From Amorphophallus konjac (lineage: Eukaryota; Streptophyta; Magnoliopsida; Alismatales; Araceae): 64,000 nucleotides of DNA. The notes beneath the pieces are model-generated. The model was not told where the DNA came from and made no database searches. It saw only the letters and a list, made by a program, of their open reading frames with translations. This document shows, piece after piece, positions 48,868 through 60,388 of this stretch (positions are counted from its first letter, which is position 1; every line of letters begins with the position of its first letter). The stretch covers positions 271,318,698-271,382,697 of the forward strand of contig CM040128.1 of the NCBI GenBank assembly GCA_022559845.1, given 5' to 3'. The translations under genes and the position numbers were made by a program.

Positions 48868-51800
48868 GATGCCCTCCTTGATGTCCGCTTTGCAAGGGAA
48901 TGAGCGAAAGCGACGCGGAGGCGGAATGGAAAGTAGATGGAGCGAAAGCGATAGCGACGTGAAATGGAGATGAAGCGGAGATGAAGCGGAGAGAACTGAT
49001 AAGCGGGCATCAAGACAAAAAGACACCTGTCACAACCAACAAGCGACAGGAATTCTCCCGAAAACGCCGAACTAATCACAAGGCATGGATGACGCGGATG
49101 AGACATGTCTGGAAAACTAAACTAAAGGAGGAAAAGAAAACACGACCAGTCTCATTGGGGACACAATCCACGGACAATGAGTGGGTCGGAAAGAACACAT
49201 CGTAAGAGCTGGAAAGGAGAATAAGACTGAGATAAAATCAAGACAGGAATCACACTCGCTAAACAGACCCAGTGGAAAGATCAGAAAAATCGTTTGAATT
49301 CAGAGTGGAATGAGGAATCTCTTACCTAAGAGAGCTTAAGTGCAATTAACCATTGCTGAGGAGAAATCGTTGAATGGATCATGAGGCATGAATGCTCAAA
49401 ATGACATGATGCATGCTCGGCTAAAATAAAGAAATCATTAAAATAGATACAAAGAAAGATAAAATAGAAAGTACTCAAGGATAATATTGCTAGACTGAGC
49501 AAAATGGGGTCAAGAGTCTTCTTGCAACCACGGCGTGCGAGACAGAGTCCATCGTCCCCCACTCGACTCAACCGAGCGGCCTATCCAACGATTAACCGTA
49601 TGCTCCTAGATCATCATCGTTTTTGTTAAAGGGGAACATCAGATCTCAGAACACACGGGCAACCAGCCGGTCCTTGAGAGACTATAATAATGTATATATC
49701 ATATAGTAATGCAACAATGAGAAGGGATAGAGAGCCATACCTGACTTACTTGTGCAGGTGAAGCGGCATTTTTTTTTTTGGATTTTCTATTTCTGCTTTT
49801 TATGGATTTTCATCATAAGACAACAACCACTTTGACATGATATGATGTGAACATGAACAAATATGAACAAGCATGACATGAACACAACATAATAAGAGAA
49901 ATATGAATGAAACATGGCACAACATAACGTAACGAAGATGGATGAAACATAACAAACAAACAAATGGCAAGCATACATGCGACTAAAGGCACTGTGGGAC
50001 AAGATAACATGCAAGCGGTGGGATAGCACACGTGGTGGTATAAGGACATGGTGGGACAAAGACACATGGGATGACACTACCACGGAGGACAAAGACACGT
50101 GCGATGAATGGCACGGCAGGATAAAAGATACGTGCGTGATGAATGACACGGCGGGACCAAAGATACGACCAACATGAGAGGACATAGACACATATGACAA
50201 GGACACATCGGGACAAAAGACATGGAGGACCATAGACATGATAAAGACAACAAACACATTCTTCAATCAAAGCCCAAGATCAGATGAAGCGGAACCGCCA
50301 GGTTCAAAATCGTGAGACATTGCCTCTCATGGAGACATGATTAAGTAGATAAGCGAAAGCTGAGAAGGCCATGAGCTTCAGAATAGATATTGAAGAGATG
50401 AGAATAGATCGAAGAATATGAGCAGGAGGCAGAGCGAAAGATAGAGCAAAGAAAGCTTGAACCTGTAGCCTGCACACTTAACAAACAGATTACGTATCTG
50501 TCCTCAAGATAAAATAAAAGAAACAAAAAAGAAGTATTTTTGGATTTTTTATATTTCTGATTTTTTTGCCATATTCAAAGTTTTGGGATTTTTTGACATA
50601 TTTGATTTCTTTTTTGGAATTTTGACATATTTGATTTTTTTTTTTGGAATTTTGACATATTTGTTTTTTGGAATTTTGATAATATTTCTTTTTTTTAGAT
50701 TTTGATAATATTTTATTTTTTTGGATTTTGACAATATCTCATTTTTTTTGGATTTTTTTGAAAATAGCAATCCGCAGCACCCAAAGACAGGCTCGAACTA
50801 CTGGCCAGGGATCGTCGTCCCTCCCCTCTCATTAAAGACTTCCCTTGAGCAGGGCGTGCATGTGAGGGTGACATACCATAACCAACTGTCTCTAAAGAAC
50901 GGTGCCCCTACTAAGGCCATACCCGGGATACAACCTAGCATAAGAGGGAGGAATAGAAGAAAAATTGGAGATAAGCTTTATGCAGGATGGGAGACATCAG
51001 GACTTGAATTCCTTCCAGGGCACTACCCCTCAAAGAGTAGGTCTGTTGCGCCGGGGCTTTGTGTCTTTGATTTTTAGACCCATATTTATCAGGCATGCAT
51101 GCGACCGGGCTCATGGCGTCCCGCGGGGAACTGTACTGCCACTCTTGCCATGCCTTTGATCCATAATCTTGCTTTTTGATTCATCATTGATTTTGAAAGC
51201 CCTTATTGGCTAGATATTGCATGAAAGCTTTCTTTCGAGGGTCAAGACTGCCCCTATTTGAGACCTCTCTCGTATTGGGGAGCACCTAGGTCGGTCATCT
51301 CATCCATCAATCTCTTGCCCCTACACTTTACCGAGTAGAGAAGAGAAAAAGGTCTTCGTGCATACCCAAAGTATGGCCAAAGCAGCAACGGTGTGCCTCA
51401 GAAAGATTGGCTATGGCTCGCCGTAAAGTGTGTGAAAAAACCCATACTCAAAGGTCACCCTCAACGATCGGGGAAAGAACTAGACTCCCAGCGCGGAGCT
51501 ATCACTGGCCTAAGGATGCTGCAGAAGCGAACTCATTTTAAATGAACTAAGCTTAACTAAGCAAATTTCTAAAAGCCACTTAACCATGTTGAGGAATAGC
51601 ATTATAACCATGTGTAGAAACAATAGAAATAATGAAAATGAAAGCATGTTTCTTTGCTCAAAATAAAAATACCTTTGCAAATCCATGGCGTGAAAACCGA
51701 CATCTTAAAGCGATCTCGATCATCGAGCTTTGAGGAGCGCGAGTAGCTTTGTATTCCTTGCTTGACAGGACGAAAGGGAGAGGATAGCAAAGGATCAAAG

Positions 51801-51996
51801 ATTCCTCTACACGGAGGAGCGGCAGACATCAAACTAGACGAATAAGGATAAAAAGGAAGAGAGACGAGGGCTAGAACTCCCTCATTAAGGCACAGAGACC
51901 TTGATAACAAGAAACCAATTACAGAAGAAACCAGATTAGCCGAGATCAAGGCAGGCTAAAGCCTCGAAAACAGCAAGAGAAAGGGCGTAGACCCCG
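48868..51996 (-). other. TR-GAG 3' region without pol
   Basis: 3.1 kb without any frame resembling retroviral enzymes. A stretch at 49575-49635 on - is similar to 62535-62615 on + (both have CCCCTTTAACAAAAAC and GGATAGGCCGCT), linking its 3' end to Tat-type 3' regions. It also includes a T-rich repeat. Confidence 0.75.
50530..50765. repeat. T-rich tandem repeat, 20-30-bp units
   Basis: Units of TTTTTTGGAATTTTGACATA type repeat about nine times, with variable T runs. The frame seen across it (K/N/I-rich) is repeat-derived. Confidence 0.8.
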
Positions 51997-52746
51997 TTAG
52001 GGTGAAGAAGAATGAGTAGAAAGATGATAAGAAGAATGTGGAAAAGGTAAGGGGGAAGAGGAGTGATCATCCGACGTGGTCGAAGAAAAGGAACTAGGAC
52101 CACCCGACAGAGTCGGGGAAGGAGAATGAGAGTCACCCGACAGGGTCGGGGAAAGAGAATGAGAAGTCGAACCCGAGGATACCGGGGGAGGAGAATCAGA
52201 CATAGGTTGAGGCCGAGAATGGTGAGGAGATGGAAAGTCCAGAGGTTTCGGATAGGAAAAGGAAGAACAGGGATTCGCGGACCCGAGATGGGAGGAGAGA
52301 ATCGTGGGGGGAGAATTAGGAGAGGGCAGATACACCACCCAGGGGTGGGAACCAAGCAGAAGAAATGATGAGTGAAATGAAGAAGAAAGAAGAGAAGTGG
52401 ACCCCTGAGTGCACAACTGACGGCCCTTAAACTTACGCCGTCGCCTCTTCTTAGCTGATACTTCTTGAACATGGACTCGCCTGGCGCGGACTCGGACCTT
52501 CGGCCTTCTTAATCTGTAATACCTTCTCAGATAACGGGTCCACCTGACAGATGGCCTGGCCCGGTCATGAATATGCAGCTTCATCAGGGCAGTTGCCCCT
52601 AGACACCCAGTGCTAACAACAGTAGATGGACATTCTTGAACAACTAACTCCTCATAATGTTGAATATCATAAAACCATGGAGTCTTGTTACTTGGCACAA
52701 GTAGCATGAGATTCGGCATCTCACTCGGCAACTGGGCACGAATCAT
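51997..52746 (-). CDS. TR-GAG second frame: basic protein of unknown function
   Basis: This 249-codon frame begins with an ATG overlapping the stop of the upstream frame by 4 bp (ATGA at 52746-52743). It has a strongly basic segment (about residues 90-130, RRYYRLRRPKVRVRARR and KKRRRRKFKGR) that could bind nucleic acid or act as a nuclear signal, then a Ser/Pro-rich tail. I do not recognise the family. It could be the natural extension of the gag frame after a 1-base shift rather than a separate protein. Confidence 0.5.
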   Translation of the reverse strand: MIRAQLPSEMPNLMLLVPSNKTPWFYDIQHYEELVVQECPSTVVSTGCLGATALMKLHIHDRARPSVRWTRYLRRYYRLRRPKVRVRARRVHVQEVSAKKRRRRKFKGRQLCTQGSTSLLSSSFHSSFLLLGSHPWVVYLPSPNSPPTILSSHLGSANPCSSFSYPKPLDFPSPHHSRPQPMSDSPPPVSSGSTSHSLSPTLSGDSHSPSPTLSGGPSSFSSTTSDDHSSSPLPFPHSSYHLSTHSSSP

Positions 52747-54527
52747 AACTCCCTTACCAGAAGAGCAGGACGAAACTGAGGGAGAGTAATGCGCGGCATT
52801 GACATGGCCGGCTTGCTAATGAACAAAGGGAGATTGCATAGAATGTGCAGAATGTCCTTGGAGAATATAGAAGATACGGCCAAATGCCCTTTGAACATAG
52901 AGTGCATAATCTGCTTGGCGACCTTATGCGTTAGCACAACATGGGTAGAGAACCCTTCTTGGCCTGTCATCTGAACAGCAATAGAGCTAGGAGAAATAAT
53001 AACATCAACGGTGAACTCTCCGGCGAGCAAGGAGATTGCCACCGGCCTCGCTCGGGAAGAAACTGGCATCAACTCAAGGGAACTCTTCTTAGCAACTCTC
53101 AGCTTTGAAAGTAGAGGCGCATCATCCCCAAAATAACCAGGGACGAGGACACGAACCGGCATCCGATAGATAAAATCTTGAATCTTGAAATGCAAGGCCG
53201 ACACTGAATCATCCTGACTTGGCTTATTGTCTCCCTGGGGATTAGACCCGAGGGGCACCAAAGGAAGCGCACACCCGCTCCGTGGGGTGGAAGTGGTTGG
53301 AGAAGTAAAGGGAATATGTTTGGGTGGAACACGTGAAGGTTTGTAAGGCATGGAGGCTCCAACGGGAGTGGTGATGTAAAGTGAAGGCGCAGGCGATGTG
53401 GCGATGATAGGCTCGGGTGGCGACAAAGGCGAAGGTGAAAGTGTGGCTAAAGGTAAAGGTAAAGGTAAATGTGTGGCTTGCTCAGGCTCGGGCAAAGGTG
53501 ATGGCGGAGATGGAGGCAAGGGTGGAGATGGAGGTGGTGATGGAAGCACTGGTGGTGGAGATGGAGATGATGGTGATGGCAATGGAGATGGTGAGGATAG
53601 TGATGAAGGCGATGGGGGTAGTGGACATGGAGGTGGAGAGGGTGAAGAGGGTGGTTGTGGTGTCCACCGTCGACGTGTCGACACAACGCGTCGAGCGGTG
53701 TTAGGGATAGAATTAGTGGTAGTTGCGGCGAGAGAAGAAGGGGAGGCACTAGCCTGAGCGGAGGCTTGGGTTTGTGGAGGTTGCGGAGATTGGATAGGAG
53801 ATGGAAGAGGTAACTGAGTAGGTGATGGAGCGGGTGCATTGCTAGATAAAGAACCACAGGGGTGCCCCTGGTCTTGAAGTAACGGAGACGGCTGCCCAGG
53901 CTGAACTTCTTGCTGCTGCTGTTGGCTGTGGAGATGTAAAATGACTTTATGCATAGCGGCCCAATCAATCCTTTTCTTAGCTTCCAGGTCAAAAACATAA
54001 TCCTGGAACTCGGGACAATCCTCAACCAAATGACCCTGTTGGCGATGAAAATCACAGAACTGAAGCATATCCCCGACCGCGGGTCGGCAAGGCACAACCG
54101 GAGAGAGCGGCAACGTGTCAGTGGCCATCAAAGCCCTAAAAATGTCGATAAAGCACTCCGGCAATGGAGGACAAGGAGCCCGCTTCGGGCAAGGTGAATG
54201 CTGAGGGATATGTGATGGAGATGGTTGTGGAGACGGAAGTGGAGGTTGCGTAGGCAATAGTGTGTGGCTAGTGGTGGAGGGATTTGGTGAAGGCATATGT
54301 GGAACGGAGTGGGGAGGTATGTAGACGGCATCCACCTGCTCGGGATGTGGTGTTCCCTTGACCGAAAGTGGAGACGGAGATGGGTATGTGGACACGGGAG
54401 GCTGACTCATGGAAGGTTGATATGCGGAGGCGTATGGGTATGTAGAGGCGGGAGGTTGGCTCGTGGAGGGATATGTGGCGAAGGCTGACTCATGGCGGGC
54501 TGGCTCATGGGAGCGTAGGATTGACAC
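52743..54527 (-). CDS. TR-GAG Gag C-terminal part with zinc knuckle and Pro-rich region
   Basis: It carries a CX2HX4HX4C knuckle (CDFHRQQGHLVEDC, about residues 155-170), a variant common in Tat-type Gag, followed by EFQDYVFDLEAKKRIDW. A ~100-residue Pro/Ser tract (53410-53700) comes from GGTGATGGA-type repeats on +. The C-terminal ~200 residues (FGDDAPLLSKLRVAKKS, SLLAGEFTVDVIISPSSIAVQ) are unassigned. The frame overlaps the gag core frame by 121 bp but is shifted, so expression needs a frameshift or the copy carries an indel. Confidence 0.75.
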   Translation of the reverse strand: MSILRSHEPARHESAFATYPSTSQPPASTYPYASAYQPSMSQPPVSTYPSPSPLSVKGTPHPEQVDAVYIPPHSVPHMPSPNPSTTSHTLLPTQPPLPSPQPSPSHIPQHSPCPKRAPCPPLPECFIDIFRALMATDTLPLSPVVPCRPAVGDMLQFCDFHRQQGHLVEDCPEFQDYVFDLEAKKRIDWAAMHKVILHLHSQQQQQEVQPGQPSPLLQDQGHPCGSLSSNAPAPSPTQLPLPSPIQSPQPPQTQASAQASASPSSLAATTTNSIPNTARRVVSTRRRWTPQPPSSPSPPPCPLPPSPSSLSSPSPLPSPSSPSPPPVLPSPPPSPPLPPSPPSPLPEPEQATHLPLPLPLATLSPSPLSPPEPIIATSPAPSLYITTPVGASMPYKPSRVPPKHIPFTSPTTSTPRSGCALPLVPLGSNPQGDNKPSQDDSVSALHFKIQDFIYRMPVRVLVPGYFGDDAPLLSKLRVAKKSSLELMPVSSRARPVAISLLAGEFTVDVIISPSSIAVQMTGQEGFSTHVVLTHKVAKQIMHSMFKGHLAVSSIFSKDILHILCNLPLFISKPAMSMPRITLPQFRPALLVREL

Positions 54528-55834
54528 GTGGAGGGTGAAGGTTGATATGTGGAGGTGGATGGTGGAGACTCGGGGTCAAGAGAATCTTGGATTTGTTGGC
54601 AAATGAAGCGGGCTCGGCTGTATAATTGTTGCCAGGAGGTGATGTCGTTGAGGGCTAAGATGAACCGATACTCGGGCACGGCATTGGATATCAGCATCTT
54701 GATTTGCTCTCCCTCCGGTATGTGCCCCGGGACCTGCGCGGCAAGGCGACGCCAACGATCGGCAAAGGTAGAAAACTCCTCTTCGGGCTTCATCATCTCA
54801 TGGGCCAGATCCACAATAGAGTACTTGGGCCCAACCTGGCCTTGAAACTGCTGAAGAAATTTCCCTTGCACGGCTTGAAAATTCACGACTTGCTCTTGCG
54901 GAAGAGAGAAGAACCAATCCCGAGCCGGGCCTTCCAATGACAGACCAAGCAGATAAGCCATCAAGTGTTGGTCATGTCGAAATTGGGCCGACTCATAAAC
55001 GAACTCCTTCAAGTGCACATATGGGTCACCGACTCCACTATAACGGTGATATGCAGGAATTTGTGAAGATGGCGGAAGCCGAAGACCTTGAAATGTGAAT
55101 GGAACACTTAAAGAGGATTTAGGATCGATCTGACATTGAAGCTCATCAAGCTGGCGTTGGGTTTGAGCAATCATCTCCTGGGTAGGGAGAGATCGAGAAG
55201 AATATGGGCCAGCTTGAGCAAGAGGATGTGAATTCGGACCAGGAGCATGCTATTGGGCCGGATAAGAGAATCCGGGTTGAGAAGAAGAAGGGCCCATTCT
55301 AGGAATGGAAGGATATGTGGGCCTGGAAGAAGCATGAGCATAAGGGCCAACAGCTCCATGGGTAGAAAGAGGAGGCCCATTAAGATAATAAGGCCCATTA
55401 GGAGAATGGGGCCCATTAAGATGATGAGGCCCATTAATGAGTGAAGAAGGCCCATTAAAAGAAGGAGGCCCATGAAGATGAGATGCAATAAGACGTTGGG
55501 CCTGGGCAGGGTCTATTTGGCGAACAAGACTTGAAAGATGGGCCATGAGATTAGCCTGTTCCTCGGAGGGATCAGAGGGACCACGGAAAGATGGGCCCGC
55601 GTGGGAAGAGGATTCCAGGCGGGAATGGGAAGAAGATTGGAAAAAAAGAATGATACAAGGGGTTGGAATGATGTTCCATGAGGGCAAATGGAGACTTAAT
55701 ACAAGGATATCAAGGAGAATACAAGTGTGGAAGCAAGGGCTTAATGGGCTTGAGAACAAGGGGGGCTGACCCACTAATGTAAAGACGAATGGACAATAGA
55801 CCACGGGACAATGGACTGGACAATGAACACACAA
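54407..55834 (-). pseudogene. TR-GAG Gag N-terminal part and capsid-like core
   Basis: From the capsid-like core start (55174) the frame encodes a retrotransposon gag domain: IPAYHRYSGVGDPYVHLKEF, LGLSLEGPARDWFFSLP, FLQQFQGQVGPKYSIVDLA, EEEFSTFADRWRRLA. Upstream in the same frame, 55834-55253 encodes an N/G/P-rich region with repeated NGP motifs and ANLMAHLSSLVRQIDPAQAQR. A single TAG at 55252-55250 separates it from the core. A stop codon plus the downstream frame change indicate a damaged copy. Confidence 0.85.
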
Positions 55835-57094
55835 AATGGGCTAAGCTAAATGGGCCTAACAACAACAAAACATATGGATGATGAAAGAATGCAACACAAA
55901 AACCACTAATGGGCCTGGACAAGCCCAAACAACACAAACAATGCAATGTGAGAGTTTTCAGCCAAGTCAAACAAGTTGATATGATGGGAAATCTTTTAGT
56001 GATTTTAATAGACCTTTTAATGATTTGAATTAGGAAAAATATCTCAAGATAGGAATCCTATGGGAATAAGGTCCAAACTTTGTGTTGACTAAGGTTAACT
56101 CCCTTACACGTATGCAAATGCAAGCCTAAGGTGTGGAAATGTACAACTGGCCCGGCGTCCGTGTGGGAATCCACGGCTCGCGGGGACTTATGGAGGTCCT
56201 GGATAATATCACCTAGTCGAGCCCAAGGAATATGGGAGCGAGAGGATCACTTACCAAGGTAGGAAATGCAACTATAATATGCAATGTATGGCCCTATGTG
56301 CACCGGAGTGCATGCAAATTCTAGCTTAAAACTAGAAAATCAAGACAAAATTAAACTATGCAAACATGATCCAACTAAGCCACATAGTATATGGATGGAA
56401 AGACAATACAAAGGTCTGCACAACGGGCCTAAGAATAGATCAATCTGACCCCGGGAGGTCAATCAAATCACTGAGCAAAGATGCCCCCGTAAACCTATGC
56501 GCAGACCACATGCAGATTTTATGGACAAAATGCTAAAATGATGACAATTTTGAACTAAGCAAACGTGACCCAAATGATGCAAGTAGTATATGGATGGAAA
56601 GACAATACAAAGGACTATCCAATGGAACAAAAATCAGTGCAATCAGACATTGGGAAGGCAGTCAAATCACTGAGTAAAGATGTACTTGTGAACCTGTCCC
56701 TGAACCTGCCTGCAGAACTTATGCAGAAAACTCAAAAAGTTGGACAATATTAGAATATGCAAATGTTAACCAAATGATGCAAATGATATATGGATGGAAA
56801 GACAATATAAAGGGCTATCCAACGCAACAAGAATCAGCTCAATCGGACTCCGGGATCAAAAGTTATGCCCCGATGAATATGGCCCGGTGAGCATGCACGC
56901 AAGACTACCAAAAGCTGTAACGGTCTACCAAATGACCGTTATATGAGCCTGACGGTCTACCATAAGACCGTCACATAACCAGAGCCCGTAAAACACCAAA
57001 AATAGTGGGAGAATGGAGGAAATACTACCTAAACATGAACATGCACCCACCCAACCTACAAAAGAGCATGAAAACAAGCGTGATGGGCATTGGT
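55835..57094 (-). other. TR-GAG 5' leader with a 199-bp tandem repeat
   Basis: Noncoding. Three units of about 199 bp (marker ATATGGATGGAAAGACAATA at 56389, 56588 and 56788) fill 56350-56900. Two ACGGTC hairpins of the LTR type lie at 56917-56980. Confidence 0.8.
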
Positions 57095-57112
57095 GTCCCA
57101 CCGTGATCGCCA
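57095..57112 (-). other. TR-GAG primer binding site
   Basis: On - it reads TGGCGATCACGGTGGGAC, 6 bp from the 5' LTR end. Confidence 0.8.
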
Positions 57113-57754
57113 AAAAAGTGTTGATTTATTTTTTTAATTAGTTTCCTATCCCGCCCCCTTTAATTACATATATGCATAAACATGTGAATCAAAGACAATG
57201 GGGATGAAAGGATGAGAAATACTAACCGTGATCGCCACCAAAGATTAACAACGCCGCAAGGATGAAGAAAGGAGTGCAACGGCGCCGTGTATCTTGGAAA
57301 GAAAACTTGATCGCGCTTGAAACGGGGTGCGGGGAATTTGTGGATTCAAACCTCCTCTCCTTCCAGCCGGCTAGATGAAGAGGGCCTCACGTTATATTCA
57401 TGCTCTCCGGGGGGAGGTTTTTATCCCCTGTGGAAGGGTGGAAAAGATAGGTGGGTGTGTTGTGCATGCATGAGATTTGAAATCACGAGATTTGATTGAG
57501 AGAATAGAGAGAAAACGATGATGCAAAATGGAGAAAACCACATGTGTAGCAGAAAGTGCAGGAAACTGTGATGATTGATGATTTTGAGGAGACTAGAACT
57601 AAGAGTGTAGATCATGAAATCAAGCCCAGAATGATGCAATGGAAAGCTAATACTTCCCTCTTCAAGATAGGGTCGAAGTTGTGGGTCAGCGTTGCAGCAT
57701 GGCTTCGCCGCACGTCCGGAAAGAGCCCCCCTTCGCGACTGCGAACTGGGCAGT

Positions 57755-57761
57755 TTTTATA
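57755..57761 (-). promoter_or_regulatory. TATA box of the TR-GAG 5' LTR
   Basis: TATAAAA on -, followed by a GC-rich stretch. It lies about 640 bp before the LTR 3' end. Confidence 0.55.
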
Positions 57762-58181
57762 GAAAAGTGATGAAACCCCCAACTTTCCTCCACGAGTTTA
57801 AGACATAGAGTCCATCAAATCTCGAGATCTATGGATCAATCTCGAGATAATAGTCATGATAAGTCATAGGAGAAAACAAGACTCTATTTGGATGAAGGAT
57901 CTGGAAGATATGGCTTCTAGAAGGGAGCCCCGGAGCTTAATCTGTAGAGTTTGAGTTGAACCAGGACACCTAAACTCTCAACTTTCGACCCAGATCTTGA
58001 GCAAGATAGCCAATTAAATTTGGAGTTCTTCAGACTGAATTCAAGATAATACCAAGGATAAACCATAGAAACAAACGGCGCTTAATTCGGAGTAGAATTC
58101 AAGAAGTTATGGACTCTATAAGAGGGCCACGGCGCACAGAAACGGGGCAGAGTCCAGCACAAATTAGACTCTCAGGTGTGT

Positions 58182-58441
58182 GTAACGGTCTATCGTAAGA
58201 CCGTCAGAGTTATGTAACGGACTAGGGTAGGTCCGTCACACTCTGGGGGTCGAACGGCACGATTTCGGGCAAGTGTCGATGTAACGCACCCATACTAAAC
58301 CGTCACATGGACTCTAACAGTTTAGGGTAGGACCACCACATTCTGGGGGTTGAACAGGGTGTTTCGGGCAAGTTTCGGTGTGACGGTCTATCGTAGGACC
58401 GTCACACTGATGTAACGCACCTGTATAGGGCCGTCACATTG
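58182..58441. repeat. Cluster of ACGGTC...GACCGT hairpins in the TR-GAG LTR
   Basis: Five or six imperfect units of about 45-65 bp have GTAACGG or GTGACGG at one arm and CCGTCAC at the other. The sister copy is 47981-48240. Two more units lie in the leader at 56917-56980. Confidence 0.8.
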
Positions 58442-59068
58442 ATGGAGGCAGATTCTGGGCAAACTGCGTGTGACTTCATAAAGTGAAGCGTATCTCTCAA
58501 ACGGGGCAGAACTAGTGAAAATGGTAGAAGAAGAAATTGTAGATAACAGAGGGAGGAACAACTTTCATGAAGACAGCAAGATGAGAAAATGATCATAAGA
58601 TGGAGAAAATGGGGCTGGAAGGGAGAAGAAAATTCTGGAAAATAGGTCAACAGCACAGCCTCCTGGAAATATGCGAATAGCTCACAATCGGGGCAGAACT
58701 GGCCAACGGCGTAGAAGAAGAAGTTGTAGATCTTTGAAAGAGTAACAACTTTGGTGAAGAAAACTTTTTGAATATAGGACAGGAAGAGGGTGAAAAAGGA
58801 CCACTTTCAGGACTACGCTGTGAGAGAGAGCCGATTACTTGAGGGAAGCCGACCTAAATGGGCCGTAAGTTGACTTGGAAGTTGGAATTTGATAAGATAA
58901 GCTCCAGGGCTCTAATAAATCATGATCTCCAAGACTTAAAGGATAGGGAATGGTAAAAATGGGCTCAAAATCCATCCAAGGAAGCTCCAAAATAATGACT
59001 AATTCGGGACATCAAAAATGATGAATAAGAGAAATGACACAACTTGTGGGCTAAAATAGGTGTCAACA

Positions 59069-59829
59069 CCCACGCGTAGTGCCCCACTCAATCTAGGTCC
59101 GCCAGGATCCCAAGGAAACGACAGTGGATGTCGTCCCCCTTCGTCTCCAGCAGAAGGCGGCCTAGTAGGAAGAAAAGGAACCTCCGGAGGTCCAGGTCCG
59201 CCCACTCCCGGTCACCCGCGTCCTGGCTAAAGGCTCCCCGAGCTGCTCCCTCTAGCCGTGCCAGGAACTCCGCTTCGCTCTCGCCGACGTGCTGACGTGA
59301 GTCGACGAACCCGAGTGCCTCCATAATGTCTGCCCGGCCGACTGTCCTACTGTCTCTGTCATTCGCGCTTGTCTCCAGCCCTAATAGCTCTAGGGCACTC
59401 TCTCTGTAGTCGGGGTAGGTGACCCCACTGACAGCCTCCCTGTCCACCCGTAGCCCGGTAATCCGGACTACATCCTCCAATGACGGCACCATATGCCCCC
59501 AGGGCATCAGAAACGCTTGGCTCGGCACGTGCCACCGCTCCCTCAACGCCTGGACGAGGGGCAAGTCAAGCCGAAAGGGCTCGATCTGCAAAAATGCCCT
59601 GAACCCCATAGCGTCCACTCGGGCCCTCTGGAAGTCCAGCAGCCCTCGGTATGCCGCCACCACTAAGAACCAACTGATCCGGGTCCTCATCACGCCCTGC
59701 ACACCACAAAACAAAAAAAGAGAGGAATTACATCAGTAAGAGAACAGAGCCACAAATAATGAACTACATTTAAAAAAAAATGTAAAGGCGTCTGGAAGCT
59801 TAGACGCTTTCATAATTTCCTTTTTCTTT

Positions 59830-59876
<47 letters not shown>

Positions 59877-60388
59877 CTTGACGCGTCTAGGCGCCTAGAC
59901 GCCTCTATATTTTTGTATTTTCTTATTTTTATATAATAATTATAAAAATGTCTAGGCGCCTGGATGCCTTCATAATTTCTTATTTATTTAATTAAAATAA
60001 AATAATAAAGGTGCCTTCTCCCCCTGACGCGTCTAATAATTTTCTTAAAATTATTTAAAAAAATAAGTCTAAAATAAATAATAAAAATATTGAGGCGTCC
60101 ACTGGATGGGACACCTCAATCCTTTCAAAACCGCCACCACGAAAACCCCATCTCTCGCCCTATTTTTCATAGAAAATCATAAAATAATACAACAAAAGGA
60201 GTTTCTAGGGGGCCTACCGGGTCATGCTCATCCTCTCCCGCACCACCGGGTCCCTCGGGGCCCTCAATGGCCAAGGGAACCGCTTCCTCCTCTACGACGG
60301 CCTCCTCCGTAAGGTCTCGGGGCCTCCTCGGGCGGTGAGCGACCCGCTTCCGCTTCTCTCCACCTTGGCTTGGGCCTCTGCGCTCCAT
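59069..60388 (-). pseudogene. Gene 2 (PMD), 5' part: exon 1 and most of exon 2
   Basis: Exon 1 (60388-60218, 57 codons) starts MERRGPSQGGEKRKR, a basic nuclear-signal-like stretch, then an acidic EEEA/GPEGPGGAGEDEHDP part, and ends at a GTAGGC donor. Intron 1 (60217-59697) holds palindromes and a TA microsatellite. Exon 2 starts at 59696 and encodes the PMD: TRISWFLVVAAYRGLLDFQ, RERWHVPSQAFLMPWGHMVPS, LEDVVRITGL, FLFFLLGRLLL. It breaks at the TR-GAG insertion inside a Trp codon. Counting one copy of the target duplication, exon 2 totals 717 bp (239 codons), in phase with gene 1. A TGA at 59090-59088 precedes the insertion point. Introns and stops make this a decayed gene, not a processed copy. 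Confidence 0.85.

Larger units (their letters stand above)
46918..59068 (-). mobile_element. Complete non-autonomous gag-only LTR retrotransposon (TR-GAG type, 12,151 bp)
   Basis: LTRs at 46918-48867 and 57119-59068, both 1950 bp, end TGTTGA...TCAACA. The target duplication is CCCAC (46913-46917 and 59069-59073). The primer site lies inside the right LTR and the polypurine tract inside the left one, so it is transcribed on -. It encodes Gag but I find no protease, RT or integrase in the 3.1 kb after the last frame. Published TR-GAG elements have this layout. About 50 LTR differences (~2.6%) suggest roughly one million years at 1.3e-8. The insertion lies in exon 2 of gene 2. Confidence 0.93.
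57119..59068 (-). repeat. TR-GAG 5' LTR
   Basis: This is the promoter copy. A TATAAAA box lies at 57761-57755 on -. The hairpin cluster at 58182-58441 includes a perfect GTGACGGTC...GACCGTCAC stem. Confidence 0.95.

Noticed and set aside
48868..51996. Search for a decayed pol in TR-GAG
   Set aside because: No RT, RNase H or integrase motif on either strand; frames are short and low-complexity.
53398..53757. Gly/Asp-rich frames on + opposite the TR-GAG gag
   Set aside because: Antisense of the Pro/Ser-rich linker; the - strand carries the zinc knuckle and gag context.
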